Shown here piece by piece: positions 1 to 9,021 of a stretch of DNA of 64,000 nucleotides. Position 1 is the stretch's first letter; each line of letters opens with the position of its first letter. Source of the stretch: Pullulanibacillus sp. KACC 23026 (GTDB lineage: Bacteria; Bacillota; Bacilli; Bacillales; Sporolactobacillaceae); the NCBI RefSeq assembly GCF_029094525.1, contig NZ_CP119107.1:1736001-1800000 (forward strand), in the 5' to 3' direction. The notes under the pieces were generated by a model. The model was not told where the DNA came from and ran no database searches. It saw nothing but the letters and a program-made list of their open reading frames with translations. The translations under genes were made by a program, and so were the position numbers.

Positions 1-408
1 AATGGACCTAATCTGAATGCTCTTGGACAAAGAGAGCCTGATGTTTACGGTCATAAGACGTTGGCAGACCTAGAGAAGGAAATCAAGGCTTTCGCTGCTT
101 CACGAGGCTTCGAAGTGACATTTCGTCAAAGCAATCATGAAGGAGCCTTGATTGATTGGATACAGGAGGCTGAAGGAAAGTATCAGGGATTGGTCATGAA
201 TCCAGGAGCTTTCACTCATTACAGCTACGCCATACGAGATGCCCTTGCCAGCTTGTCCATTCCGTCAGTTGAAGTTCATATTTCGAATGTTCATAAGCGT
301 GAAGCATTCCGACATCAATCGGTGCTTGCTCCTGTTATGAATGGGCAAATTGTAGGCCTTGGTTTTCATGGCTATCGCTTAGCCCTCGATTATTTAGAAA
401 GCCTTTAA
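1..408 (+). CDS. aroQ: 3-dehydroquinate dehydratase, type II (5'-truncated by window edge)
   Basis: Third enzyme of the shikimate pathway, converting 3-dehydroquinate to 3-dehydroshikimate in the cytosol. The frame is open from base 1 and starts inside the N-terminal signature NGPNLN-x-LG-x-REP-x-x-YG, so only a few codons lie outside the window. The lid Arg and catalytic Tyr of the REP..YG segment are present. So are the [16 protein letters not shown] stretch and the EVHISN...KREAFRH motif holding the general-acid His. It ends 41 bases before efp, in the same order as in B. subtilis, but the yqhT peptidase gene that separates the two there is absent. The identification is secure. Confidence 0.95.
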   Translation, partial: NGPNLNALGQREPDVYGHKTLADLEKEIKAFAASRGFEVTFRQSNHEGALIDWIQEAEGKYQGLVMNPGAFTHYSYAIRDALASLSIPSVEVHISNVHKREAFRHQSVLAPVMNGQIVGLGFHGYRLALDYLESL

Positions 409-449
409 AATTCATAAAGAAATTTGGGGAAGGCTCAAGGAGGATTACC

Positions 450-1007
450 ATGATTTCAGTTAACGATTTTAAAACAGGACTTACCATTGAAGTGGATGGA
501 GGCATCTGGCAGGTCCTCGAATTCCAACACGTTAAACCAGGTAAAGGAGCAGCATTTGTTCGTTCTAAGTTACGCAATTTAAGAACGGGTGCTATCCAAG
601 AAAAAACATTCCGCGGCGGTGAAAAAGTAGATCGCGCACATATCGATAACCGCAAAATGCAATATCTATATGCCAATGGCGATCAACATGCATTTATGGA
701 TTTGGAATCCTTTGAGCAAATTGAGTTAGCATCAAGCCAAATCAAAGAACAGCTTAAATTTTTGAAAGAAAATATGGAAGTTCATATTCAATCCTTCCAA
801 GGTGAAACTTTAGGGGTTGAACTTCCTAATACGGTGGAATTAGAAGTGGTTGAAACCGAGCCAGGAATTAAGGGTGACACAGCTTCCGGCGGTTCAAAAC
901 CAGCTACATTAGAAACGGGTTACGTCGTTCAAGTTCCTTTCTTTGTGAACCAAGGCGATCGTTTAATCATTGACACTCGTAGCGGTGACTACGTTTCTAG
1001 AGCTTAA
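450..1007 (+). CDS. efp: Elongation factor P
   Basis: EF-P binds between the ribosomal P and E sites and relieves stalling at polyproline stretches. At 185 aa it has the family length. The KOW-like N-terminal domain carries the exposed loop KPGKGAAF, in which Lys32 is the residue that Bacillus modifies (5-aminopentanol in B. subtilis). Two OB-fold domains follow, ending in the conserved [17 protein letters not shown] type C-terminus. The ATG has a strong AAGGAGG site 6 bases upstream. It follows aroQ closely and is ended by a clear intrinsic terminator, so it is probably the last gene of the aroQ transcript. Confidence 0.97.
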   Translation: MISVNDFKTGLTIEVDGGIWQVLEFQHVKPGKGAAFVRSKLRNLRTGAIQEKTFRGGEKVDRAHIDNRKMQYLYANGDQHAFMDLESFEQIELASSQIKEQLKFLKENMEVHIQSFQGETLGVELPNTVELEVVETEPGIKGDTASGGSKPATLETGYVVQVPFFVNQGDRLIIDTRSGDYVSRA

Positions 1008-1016
1008 TAGCCATCT

Positions 1017-1059
1017 AAAAAAGCGTTCGAGCAGATTTAATCTGTTCGAGCGCTTTTTT
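1017..1059 (+). terminator. Rho-independent terminator after efp
   Basis: A 13-bp stem with two G-U pairs, GCGTTCGAGCAGA against TCTGTTCGAGCGC, with a TTTAA loop and flanked by A6 and T7 runs. It separates aroQ-efp from the sporulation operon. Confidence 0.9.
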
Positions 1060-1189
1060 ATTGTTTACGAGGAAATTTCTCGACTTATAGATAACTCGCC
1101 ATTAAAACACTGCTTTGATCTTCGGGGTGACAAGCGCTGCAGAAATTATAACGGCTTGGGAGGTTGTCCTGATCCACCTGTCAATTTAG

Positions 1190-1218
1190 ACATATGTTGT
1201 CCTTCTCGAACATAAGAT
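1190..1218 (+). promoter_or_regulatory. Candidate sigma-E promoter of the spoIIIA operon
   Basis: ACATATG (1190-1196) and CATAAGAT (1211-1218) are separated by 14 bases. They resemble the mother-cell sigma-E elements (KMATATT and CATACAHT, spacer about 14). The start point would fall near 1225, about 30 bases before the spoIIIAA start codon. The B. subtilis operon is sigma-E dependent, which supports the call. The match itself is imperfect. Confidence 0.55.
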
Positions 1219-1254
1219 GGGTTAGAAGACTATTAGTGATTAGGAGGATGCTCG

Positions 1255-2187
1255 GTGGAAGCGGTGCTCTCTATCTTACCTAAGGATCTAAGTGACCGTA
1301 TTCGAAACCTTGTTGAACAAAAAACGATAACTCTTGAAGAAATCCGACTCCGACTTCATCGTCCAATTGAACTGATGGGGACTGGACAAGTCCTCTATTT
1401 AGATCAGCAGCGCCTACTGACCTCACAAGATATGAAAGTCCTAATGGGAAACCTCAGTGCTTACTCTCTTTATACGTTGGAAGAGGAATTAAAAAGAGGC
1501 TATGTGACCATTAGCGGCGGCCACCGAGTCGGTATAAATGGCAAGGTGGTTACCGAAGGAAGTCATGTGAAGATGATCCGTGACGTCAGTTCCCTGAACA
1601 TACGGATTGCCAGGGAGAAAATTGGCGTGGCAGAGCCGCTTGCCCATTTTCTTTTTGATAAAGGACAGTGGTTAAGCACCTTAGTAATTGGTTCACCGCA
1701 AACAGGAAAGACGACCCTTTTGCGCGATCTAGCACGCGTCATCAGCAGTGGATTGGAGAAACGTGCGCCACATAAGGTTGGCATTGTGGACGAGCGTTCA
1801 GAAATTGCGGGCTGTATCAGAGGGGTACCGCAGAACACATTTGGCATTCGAGTGGATGTCCTCGATGCCTGTCCGAAAGCGGAAGGCATGATGATGATGA
1901 TTCGTTCCATGAGTCCGGATGTCCTAATTGTGGACGAGATCGGCAGGCAAGAAGATACGGAAGCCATGCTCGAAGCTTTAAATGCAGGTGTCTCTGTTAT
2001 GGCAACCGCCCACGCTTATAATTTGGAACAATTATGGAAACGCCCTACTTTAAAACCGCTTTTGGATCATCAAGTCTTTTCTCGTTTTGTGATTTTAGAG
2101 AATGACGCGAGGCAAGGACGTTTATATACAGTCTATAACGATTCGGGCGTTTGTCTTTCTTCTAGGAAGAGCGTGAGAGTCGGATGA
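1255..2187 (+). CDS. spoIIIAA: Stage III sporulation protein AA, ATPase
   Basis: Secretion-type ATPase of the SpoIIIA-SpoIIQ channel that links mother cell and forespore and sustains sigma-G activity. At 310 aa it is close to the B. subtilis length. The Walker A motif is GSPQTGKTT near residue 145, Walker B is VLIVDEIG near residue 225, and the VDERSEIAG segment typical of the family lies between them. It starts with GTG at 1255, preceded by TAGGAGGA. It is first in an eight-gene operon and overlaps spoIIIAB by 4 bases (ATGA), which suggests translational coupling. The small yqhV gene found upstream in B. subtilis is not present. Confidence 0.97.
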   Translation: MEAVLSILPKDLSDRIRNLVEQKTITLEEIRLRLHRPIELMGTGQVLYLDQQRLLTSQDMKVLMGNLSAYSLYTLEEELKRGYVTISGGHRVGINGKVVTEGSHVKMIRDVSSLNIRIAREKIGVAEPLAHFLFDKGQWLSTLVIGSPQTGKTTLLRDLARVISSGLEKRAPHKVGIVDERSEIAGCIRGVPQNTFGIRVDVLDACPKAEGMMMMIRSMSPDVLIVDEIGRQEDTEAMLEALNAGVSVMATAHAYNLEQLWKRPTLKPLLDHQVFSRFVILENDARQGRLYTVYNDSGVCLSSRKSVRVG

Positions 2188-2699
2188 AGATCATTGGGAT
2201 TATATTAATTGTTTCAACTACCACCCTTATCGGCTTCGCGCTTGCTAAACGCTACAGGGAGCGCCCAAGGCAGCTGAGGCAATTAGTGACGGCTTTACAG
2301 TCATTGGAATCGGAAATTATGTTTGGTCTGACACCCGTTTTTGAGGCTGCCAGTCATCTCGTTGAACAGCTCCCAAGCCCTTCCAATCGCTTTTTCGCTG
2401 ATTTGTTGGTCCTGTTAGATAAACGGGATGGCCGAGCCTTGACTGACATCTGGAGTGAAACTACCGAGAGTTTTTGGACGCAAACGGCTTTAAAACAGGC
2501 TGAAAAAGAAATATGGAAGCAATTTGGACAAACACTCGGTCAGTCTGACAGAGAGAATCAGAAAAAGCACATTCGGCTTGCGATTAGTCATCTGGAAAGA
2601 GAAGAAGAAGAGGCGCGAATTGCCCAGCAACAGTATGAAAAGATGACGAAGAGCCTTGGAATATTAGGCGGTCTGCTAATTGTTCTATTGCTGTTTTGA
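2184..2699 (+). CDS. spoIIIAB: Stage III sporulation protein AB
   Basis: 171-aa membrane protein of the SpoIIIA channel, similar to type II secretion GspF-like proteins. A hydrophobic segment at residues 1-20 is followed by a soluble, mostly helical domain. That domain has the family sequences RQLVTALQSLESEI and FG..LG.SDRENQ. A second membrane segment, LGILGGLLIVLLLF, ends the protein at its last residues. It is coupled to spoIIIAA by an ATGA overlap and lies 12 bases before spoIIIAC. Confidence 0.96.
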   Translation: MKIIGIILIVSTTTLIGFALAKRYRERPRQLRQLVTALQSLESEIMFGLTPVFEAASHLVEQLPSPSNRFFADLLVLLDKRDGRALTDIWSETTESFWTQTALKQAEKEIWKQFGQTLGQSDRENQKKHIRLAISHLEREEEEARIAQQQYEKMTKSLGILGGLLIVLLLF

Positions 2700-2711
2700 G
2701 GAGGAACCCAG

Positions 2712-2918
2712 ATGTCTTTAGATGTAAATACGATCTTTCAAATTGCGGGTATTGGCATTATTGTTGCCATGATTCAAACCGTGCTGAAGCAAATGGGAAA
2801 AGAGGATTGGTCACAGTGGGTCACTTTAATCGGCTTCGTTGTCATTCTTTACATGGTGGCCACCTTAATCGGGGATCTCTTTTCAAAAATCCGTGATGTG
2901 TTTCTTTTCCAAGGTTAG
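2712..2918 (+). CDS. spoIIIAC: Stage III sporulation protein AC
   Basis: Small (68 aa) integral membrane subunit with two transmembrane helices, near residues 8-25 and 35-58. The family start MSLDVNTIFQIAGIGIIVAM is present and the length matches B. subtilis. A GAGGAGGAACCC site lies upstream. Its TAG stop (2916-2918) is in the same reading frame as spoIIIAD and only four codons before that gene's proposed start. Confidence 0.96.
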   Translation: MSLDVNTIFQIAGIGIIVAMIQTVLKQMGKEDWSQWVTLIGFVVILYMVATLIGDLFSKIRDVFLFQG

Positions 2919-2930
2919 GAGGGAAAGGCG

Positions 2931-3320
2931 ATTGAAATCTTACAAATTGTTGGTATAGGGTTAATCGCGACCTTTCTCAGTCTTATATTAAATGAACAAA
3001 AGCCTGCCTTTGCTTTCTTGCTAATGGTGTTTGTCGGGGCAACGATTTTTATCTTTTTGATCGGACAAATCAGTCAAGTGATCACCATGTTAGAACGTTT
3101 AGCGATTAATGCTCATTTAAATTTAGTTTATGTGGAAACCGTTCTGAAAATTGTTGGTATTGCCTACATAGCAGAATTCGGTGCCCAGATCGCTAAGGAT
3201 GCCGGTCAAGGAGCAATGGCTTCTAAGATTGAGCTGGCCGGAAAAATTCTCATACTTGTCATGGCCATTCCCATTATCACAGCTATTATTCAAACAGTCG
3301 TCGGATTAATCCCACAATAA
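2931..3320 (+). CDS. spoIIIAD: Stage III sporulation protein AD, rare ATT start
   Basis: Integral membrane subunit of the SpoIIIA complex. Similarity to the family (EILQIVGIGLIATFLSLIL, then NEQKPAFAFLL) begins at 2931, where the codon is ATT, and the first in-frame ATG (3018) would remove the first membrane helix. Only four codons (GAG GGA AAG GCG) separate this ATT from the spoIIIAC stop, so no ATG, GTG or TTG is available. An AGGAGGG site (2917-2923) lies 7 bases before the ATT. The product would be 129 aa, near the usual 133, with the conserved TVLKIVGIAYIAEFGAQ core. ATT initiation is an inference from sequence. Confidence 0.85.
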   Translation: MEILQIVGIGLIATFLSLILNEQKPAFAFLLMVFVGATIFIFLIGQISQVITMLERLAINAHLNLVYVETVLKIVGIAYIAEFGAQIAKDAGQGAMASKIELAGKILILVMAIPIITAIIQTVVGLIPQ

Positions 3321-3332
3321 GGGGGAGAATCG

Positions 3333-4520
3333 GTGAAACAATTCAAACAGTGGATGCTGCCAATTGGGTTCCTCCTCGTACTGGTTGGGGGGACATTTCT
3401 TTTTCCAGAACTCGCCCGAGCGGAAACACCCACACAAGATTGGGTGGATCAGCAATTAAAGCAGCTCAATTTAGATGATATTCAGACCTTTTGGAATTCA
3501 GTGGTTGATCAGTATAACGGCTTTTTACCAGAAAGTGAACAGATGACCTTCCTAGATTTTTTAAAGTCGGACAAGCAAGGGCTATTTCGAGAATGGACAA
3601 CCGGTGCCATTAAGTACATGTTTCATGAATTGATTATTAATGGCAAGCTGCTTGGAACACTTATTCTTTTGACTGTTCTCTCCATGATTTTACAAACCAT
3701 TCAAAATGCCTTTGAACACCGCGCTGTTTCTAAGGTCGCCTATGCAGTTGTTTACATGGTGCTGATTATTTTAACACTGAACTCCTTTCGTGTGGCCATA
3801 GATTATACGACGAATGCCGTGGATAGCATGAGTCACTTTCTACTCGCTCTTATGCCGCTCATCTTTGCCATTACCGCAACGAGTGGCGGGGCAACCAGTG
3901 TAGCCTTCTTCCACCCCATGATCATTTTTTTAGTCAATACGAGTGGTTGGCTTATTTCTACCATTATTTTACCACTTCTTTTTATGTCGGCATTGCTTCA
4001 CATTGTCAGTACTTTAACAGAGCATTACAAAGTGACGCAACTCGCCAATCTCATGCGAAATGTGGCCATAGGTGGATTAGCTGGTTTCTTTGCGATCTTT
4101 CTTGGGGTGATGTCGGTTCAGGGGGCCGCCACCGCGATATCTGATGGGGTTTTAGTACGAACGGCTAAATTTGTCACCGGGAATTTTGTTCCGGTTGTAG
4201 GAAGAATGTTCACAGATGCGGCAGATACGGTGTTCAGCGCTTCGTTACTTGTGAAAAACACGATAGGGATTGCCGGTTTATTTATACTTGTTGCCTTAAT
4301 TGCAATTCCGGCAATAAAAGTGTTGGTCTTAGCCCTCATCTATAATATCGCTTCCGCTGTTCTGCAGCCTCTTGGGGGAGGGCCGATTATTGAATGTCTC
4401 GGCATTATGGCGAAAAGCATGGTGTTTATCTTTGCTGCTCTTGCGATTGTATCGATGATGTTCTTTTTGGCACTGACGATCATTATTGCCTCGGGGAATC
4501 TTTCTTTGATGGTCAGGTGA
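3333..4520 (+). CDS. spoIIIAE: Stage III sporulation protein AE
   Basis: 395-aa polytopic membrane protein of the mother cell-forespore channel. An N-terminal signal-like helix (residues 8-27, ending near ARAET) precedes an extracytoplasmic region up to about residue 95. A run of hydrophobic segments follows to the C-terminus, including the conserved LMPLIFAITATSGG and VQGAATAISDGV stretches. The GGGGGAGAATC site is well placed before the ATG start. It lies 12 bases from both spoIIIAD and spoIIIAF in the operon. Confidence 0.96.
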   Translation: MKQFKQWMLPIGFLLVLVGGTFLFPELARAETPTQDWVDQQLKQLNLDDIQTFWNSVVDQYNGFLPESEQMTFLDFLKSDKQGLFREWTTGAIKYMFHELIINGKLLGTLILLTVLSMILQTIQNAFEHRAVSKVAYAVVYMVLIILTLNSFRVAIDYTTNAVDSMSHFLLALMPLIFAITATSGGATSVAFFHPMIIFLVNTSGWLISTIILPLLFMSALLHIVSTLTEHYKVTQLANLMRNVAIGGLAGFFAIFLGVMSVQGAATAISDGVLVRTAKFVTGNFVPVVGRMFTDAADTVFSASLLVKNTIGIAGLFILVALIAIPAIKVLVLALIYNIASAVLQPLGGGPIIECLGIMAKSMVFIFAALAIVSMMFFLALTIIIASGNLSLMVR

Positions 4521-4532
4521 AGGGGGAATTAG

Positions 4533-5183
4533 ATGCAGGCCGTCTCTAACTGGATTACGCAAATCATTTTCATCATTATGTTTGCCATGGTATTAGAACT
4601 CTTATTGCCGAACGAACGCTTTAATCGATATGTCAAGACAGTCATTGGATTAATCTTGATCCTAGTTCTATTAAATCCAATCATGAGTCTTTTTAACATG
4701 CCAGTGGAGTCCATTCTAAGTCAATTCAATCCCCCGGCAGAAAGCGACTCTATAAAAAATTCAATGAATGAGCAAAAAAAAGAAATAGAATCTGGACAAC
4801 GTGCATATATTTCTAAACAAGTGGCTGTCCAAATGAAATCTTATGTGAAAGGGGAGTTGAGTAATCGCTATGGCCTCGCTATCCAAAACCTTAACCTAAC
4901 ATTAGATCCGAATGATCCCAATGTACCAAAACATATCACAGTGACTTTGGAGAAAACGCGGTCAGACTCACAAACACCAACACCCGCAGAGGACGATCAG
5001 GTGACAGTTGATTCCGTTTCAAAGGTAACCGTTGCTTCAGTCACTATCTCCCAAGATGGAACCGGTACAAAAGCTGCTGATAAGTCCTTTTCAAATGAAA
5101 CAGCTGTAAAGAATTTTTTAGCAAAAGAATGGAATCTACCAAAAGACAAAATAACCCTCCAGTTGAAGGGAGGCGACACTTAA
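4533..5183 (+). CDS. spoIIIAF: Stage III sporulation protein AF
   Basis: 216 aa. Two N-terminal membrane helices (residues 8-25 and 36-54) are joined by the family motif LLPNERFNRYVKTVIG and followed by LNPIMSLF. The remaining soluble domain (about 60-216) adopts the ring-building fold in homologs and projects into the space between the two membranes. It contains a poorly conserved Thr/Ser/Asp-rich stretch near residues 145-180. It stops 3 bases before spoIIIAG. Confidence 0.94.
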   Translation: MQAVSNWITQIIFIIMFAMVLELLLPNERFNRYVKTVIGLILILVLLNPIMSLFNMPVESILSQFNPPAESDSIKNSMNEQKKEIESGQRAYISKQVAVQMKSYVKGELSNRYGLAIQNLNLTLDPNDPNVPKHITVTLEKTRSDSQTPTPAEDDQVTVDSVSKVTVASVTISQDGTGTKAADKSFSNETAVKNFLAKEWNLPKDKITLQLKGGDT

Positions 5184-5186
5184 CCG

Positions 5187-5849
5187 ATGTCACCACAGGA
5201 GATGTGGAAGAAGATACTGGCAGCCGTCTCGACAAAAACGGGGAAATCACCAAAGAAACCGTTGAAAAACTTATTGATTTTACTAGGGATTGGCATCGCC
5301 TTGATGCTGCTGAGTCACTTTTACTCAGGTGGAGTGAAACCGAAAACACAGGCGACAGCGGAAACGGCAGGGACGCAAACGAGTTCAGATAAAGGGGCGT
5401 CACAACCTGCTTCACTTCTCAAGAAAACATCGGATCATCCACAAACGATGGACGAGTATGCCAGTTATTATGAGGACCGCTTGAAAAGTATGCTCGACAG
5501 CATGGCGGGAATTTCCAATGCTAAAGTCCTTGTGACTCTTAGTTCCGGGCCAGAACAAGTCTATCAGCAGGATGTCAAAACCTCTGACCAGAAGACAACT
5601 GAACACGATTCAAATGGAGGAACCCGCTCTACTGTCAATAAGAGCGATGACTCTTCACTAGTCACAATCGATCAGGGGAACGGGCAAAAGAGTCCTATAT
5701 TAGTCACTGAAAAAGGTCCGACAGTCAAAGCGATTCTCGTTGTCGCGAATGGAGTGACACGACCATCAGCACAGGAACGTGTGATAAATGCGGTTAGTAC
5801 GGTACTGGATGTACCTTCTTATAAAGTCTCTGTTCAGGAAAGAAAATAA
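5187..5849 (+). CDS. spoIIIAG: Stage III sporulation protein AG
   Basis: 220 aa. It has a short basic cytoplasmic start, one transmembrane helix (NLLILLGIGIALMLLSHF, about residues 28-45), a low-complexity linker and a C-terminal ring-building-motif domain. The conserved YASYYEDRLKSML, SNAKVLVTLSSG and GVTRPSAQERV segments are all present. In B. subtilis SpoIIIAG forms a 30-mer ring in the intermembrane space. The GGGAGG site is 13 bases upstream, inside the end of spoIIIAF. Confidence 0.95.
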   Translation: MSPQEMWKKILAAVSTKTGKSPKKPLKNLLILLGIGIALMLLSHFYSGGVKPKTQATAETAGTQTSSDKGASQPASLLKKTSDHPQTMDEYASYYEDRLKSMLDSMAGISNAKVLVTLSSGPEQVYQQDVKTSDQKTTEHDSNGGTRSTVNKSDDSSLVTIDQGNGQKSPILVTEKGPTVKAILVVANGVTRPSAQERVINAVSTVLDVPSYKVSVQERK

Positions 5850-5862
5850 GGGAGGAATTCAA

Positions 5863-6387
5863 ATGGTTCTTAAAAAACAAACAGTTTGGTTACTTACGAT
5901 GTTAAGTCTAATTATTGTTCTATCAGTCTATTACGTGACGACACCTTCAAAGACGCCAACAGCTGCGACGCAAAATACAGCAGCAAACAGCTCAAGCGAT
6001 GCTAAAAAAGCTTCAAGTGCGAGCGCTGAAGATGATCAGTTTGCTACGTATAAGCTTCAACGAAATCAACAAGCCAGTAAAGAAGCTCAAAAATATGAAG
6101 CCGTTATTGCATCGGATTCAAGCTCCGTTCAACAAGTTAATGAAGCGACCAATCAGTTAAAAGCCTTGAATGATCAGTCTGAACAAGAATCGATGCTCGA
6201 ACAAGAAATTATTTCAAAAGGTCTAGGAACAGATGCTGTGGTCACAACAGATGGTGATTATGCCCAAGTTTATGTGAAAGCGAAAAATCTCTCAAGTAAG
6301 CAAGCGTCTCAAATCATGCAAATGGTAGTGAATTCATCACTCGGTGTCCAATTTGCAAGTGTCAAATATCAAGGTGCCAATAGCTGA
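5863..6387 (+). CDS. spoIIIAH: Stage III sporulation protein AH
   Basis: SpoIIIAH spans the mother-cell membrane and binds SpoIIQ across the intermembrane space. I place the start at ATG 5863, behind GGGAGGAATTCAA, giving 174 aa that begin MVLKKQTVWLLTMLSL. Upstream in-frame codons lie inside spoIIIAG and are not needed. One N-terminal helix (residues 7-25) is followed by an Ala/Ser-rich linker, a helical region and the C-terminal YscJ/FliF-like domain (ISKGLGTDAVVTTDGDYAQV...). It is somewhat shorter than the B. subtilis protein, mainly in the linker. It ends the operon at a terminator. Confidence 0.95.
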   Translation: MVLKKQTVWLLTMLSLIIVLSVYYVTTPSKTPTAATQNTAANSSSDAKKASSASAEDDQFATYKLQRNQQASKEAQKYEAVIASDSSSVQQVNEATNQLKALNDQSEQESMLEQEIISKGLGTDAVVTTDGDYAQVYVKAKNLSSKQASQIMQMVVNSSLGVQFASVKYQGANS

Positions 6388-6409
6388 GATATCTAGAGAT
6401 CCATTCAAG

Positions 6410-6443
6410 GAGAGGGCTTCTTAATAAGAGGCTCTCTTTTTTT
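6410..6443 (+). terminator. Terminator after the spoIIIA operon
   Basis: GAGAG and GCTTCTT on the left arm pair with AAGAGGCTCTC on the right arm, with a two-base bulge, followed by seven T residues. Confidence 0.8.
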
Positions 6444-6477
6444 AATACCTAGGTGCACATTTGTAATATTAGGAGAT

Positions 6478-6507
6478 GAGACAAGAAAAAAAGATATGTG
6501 GTATAAT
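6478..6507 (+). promoter_or_regulatory. Promoter of accB-accC-yqhY
   Basis: TATAAT at 6502-6507 is preceded directly by TGG, an extended -10. A weak GAGACA -35 sits at 6478-6483 (18-bp spacer). About 100 bases of leader follow before accB. No FapR-like operator was recognised. Confidence 0.65.
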
Positions 6508-6615
6508 GTCTTGGATAAAAGAGCTCATGCGGTGTTGAATTAAGTTTCCAAAGGTGTTTACTTAAAAATTAACTCAACAAACTTGAGCAATGTTTATTAT
6601 AAGGAGTGCTAATTT

Positions 6616-7095
6616 GTGAAAATAGAAGACATTCGTGAAATCATTAAACTTGTAGATGAATCTTCCATTGAAGAATTTGAATTTGAAGAAAATGGGGCTA
6701 AAATGCTTCTAAAGAAACGCTCAACAGGAACAGGAACGGTTCAACTTCAAGCAGCACCTGCTCCTGTCGTACAACCTCAGGCTGTCACTGCAGGACAAGC
6801 ACCATCCGCTCCTGTGGCCCAACAAGCGCAACAGGATGAGGTAGAGTCGGATAAATTACATAAAATTGTTTCACCTATGGTAGGGACGTTTTACGCGTCT
6901 TCTTCCCCAGATTCAGAGCCGTTTGTTAAGCCTGGAACAAAGGTATCCACTGATACAGTTGTCTGTATCGTAGAAGCCATGAAGCTTTTTAATGAAATTG
7001 AAGCTGATGTAAAAGGTGTTATTAAAGAAGTCTTGGTTGAAAATGGACAACTTGTAGAATATGGACAGCCGCTATTTCTTGTTGAAACGGAATAG
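6616..7095 (+). CDS. accB: Biotin carboxyl carrier protein of acetyl-CoA carboxylase
   Basis: Carries the biotin that shuttles carboxyl groups in the first committed step of fatty-acid synthesis. It is 159 aa. The N-terminal [24 protein letters not shown] region is followed by a Pro/Ala/Gln-rich linker (about 40-75) and a biotinyl domain, with the attachment site in EAMK (Lys123). The start is GTG, preceded by AAGGAG. It lies 9 bases before accC, the enzyme that carboxylates it. The bioY locus later in the window supplies the cofactor. Confidence 0.96.
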   Translation: MKIEDIREIIKLVDESSIEEFEFEENGAKMLLKKRSTGTGTVQLQAAPAPVVQPQAVTAGQAPSAPVAQQAQQDEVESDKLHKIVSPMVGTFYASSSPDSEPFVKPGTKVSTDTVVCIVEAMKLFNEIEADVKGVIKEVLVENGQLVEYGQPLFLVETE

Positions 7096-7104
7096 GAGAT
7101 TGTT

Positions 7105-8457
7105 ATGATTAAAAAAGTATTAATAGCTAATCGTGGAGAAATTGCCGTTCGAATTATTCGGGCCTGTAAGGAATTGAACTTAGAGACAGTGGCTGTCTAT
7201 TCCGAAGCAGACCGTGACGCACTTCACGTTCAATTGGCTGATGAGGCTTATTGCATAGGACCAACCGCTTCAAAAGACAGTTATTTAAACTATATGAATA
7301 TAATGAGTGTAGCAACTTCAACAGGCGTGGATGCCATTCATCCTGGATACGGCTTTTTAGCTGAAAATGCAAGCTTTGCAGAAATTTGTCGCGAGTGTAA
7401 CATCACCTTTATTGGCCCGAGTCCTGAAGCCATTGAAAAGATGGGGATAAAGGATGTAGCTAAGATCACGATGAAAGATGCAGGAGTTCCGGTCGTTCCT
7501 GGGTCTAATGGTGTTGTTGAGACCATTGAAGAAGCCATTGAAGTGGCGAATCAGATTGAGTACCCGGTCATTATTAAGGCAACAGCGGGCGGCGGCGGTA
7601 AAGGAATTCGCGTTGCTCGTGACGAAGAGTCCTTAAGAAAAGGGGTCGCGATTACCCAACAAGAAGCGGCTACAGCATTTGGTAATCCAGGTGTTTATAT
7701 TGAGAAATATATCGAGGATTTCCGTCATGTGGAAATTCAAGTGTTAGCCGATAATCATGGAAACGTGATCCACTTAGGCGAGCGCGATTGTTCCATCCAA
7801 AGAAGGCTTCAGAAGCTAGTAGAAGAATCCCCATCACCTGCTCTTTCTCCAGAGAAACGCAGAGAAATGGGCGAAGCAGCGGTCAAAGCGGCTAAAGCCG
7901 TGAACTACTCCGGTGCGGGGACGATCGAATTTATTTATGATGTGAATGGCTTCTTCTATTTCATGGAGATGAATACACGCATTCAAGTGGAGCATCCTGT
8001 TACCGAGTATGTGACGGGAATTGACTTGATTAAGGAACAAATTAAGGTAGCAAATGGTGAAGAGCTGCAAATCGCACAAGAAGATGTCACCTTTAATGGC
8101 TGGGCCATTGAGTGCCGGATTAATGCTGAAAATCCTAAGAAGAACTTTATGCCTTCGCCTGGGCGAGTCGCTATGTATTTGCCTCCTGGTGGACCAGGGG
8201 TTCGAGTAGATTCAGCCGTTTACCCTGGCTATATGATCCCGCCTTACTATGACTCCATGGTGGCCAAAATCATTACTCATGGAGCTACACGTGAGGAAGC
8301 TGTTAATAAGATGAAACGTGCCTTAGGCGAAACGGTTGTAGATGGAATTGAAACCACTATTCCATTCCATATAAAATTATTCAATCATCCGGTATTTGTA
8401 TCAGGGGATTTTAATACCAAGTTTTTGGAAACCTATCCAATTATGGATGAAGACTAA
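7105..8457 (+). CDS. accC: Biotin carboxylase subunit of acetyl-CoA carboxylase
   Basis: ATP- and bicarbonate-dependent carboxylation of biotin on AccB. At 450 aa it has the typical length. The N-terminal domain starts [20 protein letters not shown]. The ATP-grasp domain contains the glycine-rich loop [10 protein letters not shown] (about 163-172). Conserved [26 protein letters not shown] (metal and biotin site) and PSPGR follow. It is in an operon with accB (9 bases) and the Asp23-family gene (14 bases). Confidence 0.97.
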   Translation: MIKKVLIANRGEIAVRIIRACKELNLETVAVYSEADRDALHVQLADEAYCIGPTASKDSYLNYMNIMSVATSTGVDAIHPGYGFLAENASFAEICRECNITFIGPSPEAIEKMGIKDVAKITMKDAGVPVVPGSNGVVETIEEAIEVANQIEYPVIIKATAGGGGKGIRVARDEESLRKGVAITQQEAATAFGNPGVYIEKYIEDFRHVEIQVLADNHGNVIHLGERDCSIQRRLQKLVEESPSPALSPEKRREMGEAAVKAAKAVNYSGAGTIEFIYDVNGFFYFMEMNTRIQVEHPVTEYVTGIDLIKEQIKVANGEELQIAQEDVTFNGWAIECRINAENPKKNFMPSPGRVAMYLPPGGPGVRVDSAVYPGYMIPPYYDSMVAKIITHGATREEAVNKMKRALGETVVDGIETTIPFHIKLFNHPVFVSGDFNTKFLETYPIMDED

Positions 8458-8471
8458 AGGAGGTTTTTTAT

Positions 8472-8915
8472 ATGGACGAAAAGAATCTATTTCTAGAAGA
8501 TCTTGATGATTCTCAGATGTTTGACCTCGAAGAACAGGACAATGGATTAGGAAAAATTGAGATCTCACCAGAAGTTCTAGAAGTGATTGCAAGTCTTGCA
8601 GCAACCGAAGTGTCGGGTGTGGCCTCCATGCACGGCAGTTTTGCAACGGGTGTTGCTGAGAAGATGGGGCGTCGCAATTACGGAAAAGGCGTTCGAGTTG
8701 ATCTTGGTGAAGAAGGCATTGTCATTGATGTTTCGCTTCATATGGTGTTCGGTGTCTCAATCCCCAAAGTCGCTCAACTTGTACAAGAAAATATCTCTCA
8801 AACCTTGCGAACCATGACAGCACTTGAAGTGAAGGCGATTAATGTTCATGTTGTTGGCATTGAATTTGAACAAGAAGATCGAAAACCAAATCAAGAGAAG
8901 CCAGCCAAAGGGTAA
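8472..8915 (+). CDS. yqhY: Asp23/Gls24 family envelope stress protein (YqhY-like)
   Basis: 147-aa Asp23-family protein whose core runs from GKIEISPEVLEVIASLAATEVSGV to the valine-rich VKAINVHVVGIEFE. In B. subtilis yqhY is cotranscribed with accBC and affects control of acetyl-CoA carboxylase activity. The same arrangement is kept here (14 bases after accC, AGGAGG site). The N-terminal 25 residues are acidic and not conserved. No membrane segment is visible. The terminator downstream closes the operon. Confidence 0.9.
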   Translation: MDEKNLFLEDLDDSQMFDLEEQDNGLGKIEISPEVLEVIASLAATEVSGVASMHGSFATGVAEKMGRRNYGKGVRVDLGEEGIVIDVSLHMVFGVSIPKVAQLVQENISQTLRTMTALEVKAINVHVVGIEFEQEDRKPNQEKPAKG

Positions 8916-8935
8916 GGGTAACTCCCTCTAGTTCT

Positions 8936-8980
8936 AACTGTCGACAAAACCTCCAGAAAGGAGTAAGTCGACAGTTTTTT
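8936..8980 (+). terminator. Terminator after accBC-yqhY
   Basis: Perfect 10-bp stem AACTGTCGAC / GTCGACAGTT enclosing a smaller CTCC/GGAG hairpin, followed by TTTTTTT. Confidence 0.9.
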
Positions 8981-9021
8981 TATATTATAAGGAAGCATAG
9001 GTTGTACTTAAACGCTTAGAA

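Noticed and set aside
970-1215. 81-codon frame overlapping the end of efp
   Set aside because: It runs through the efp terminator and has no ribosome-binding site.
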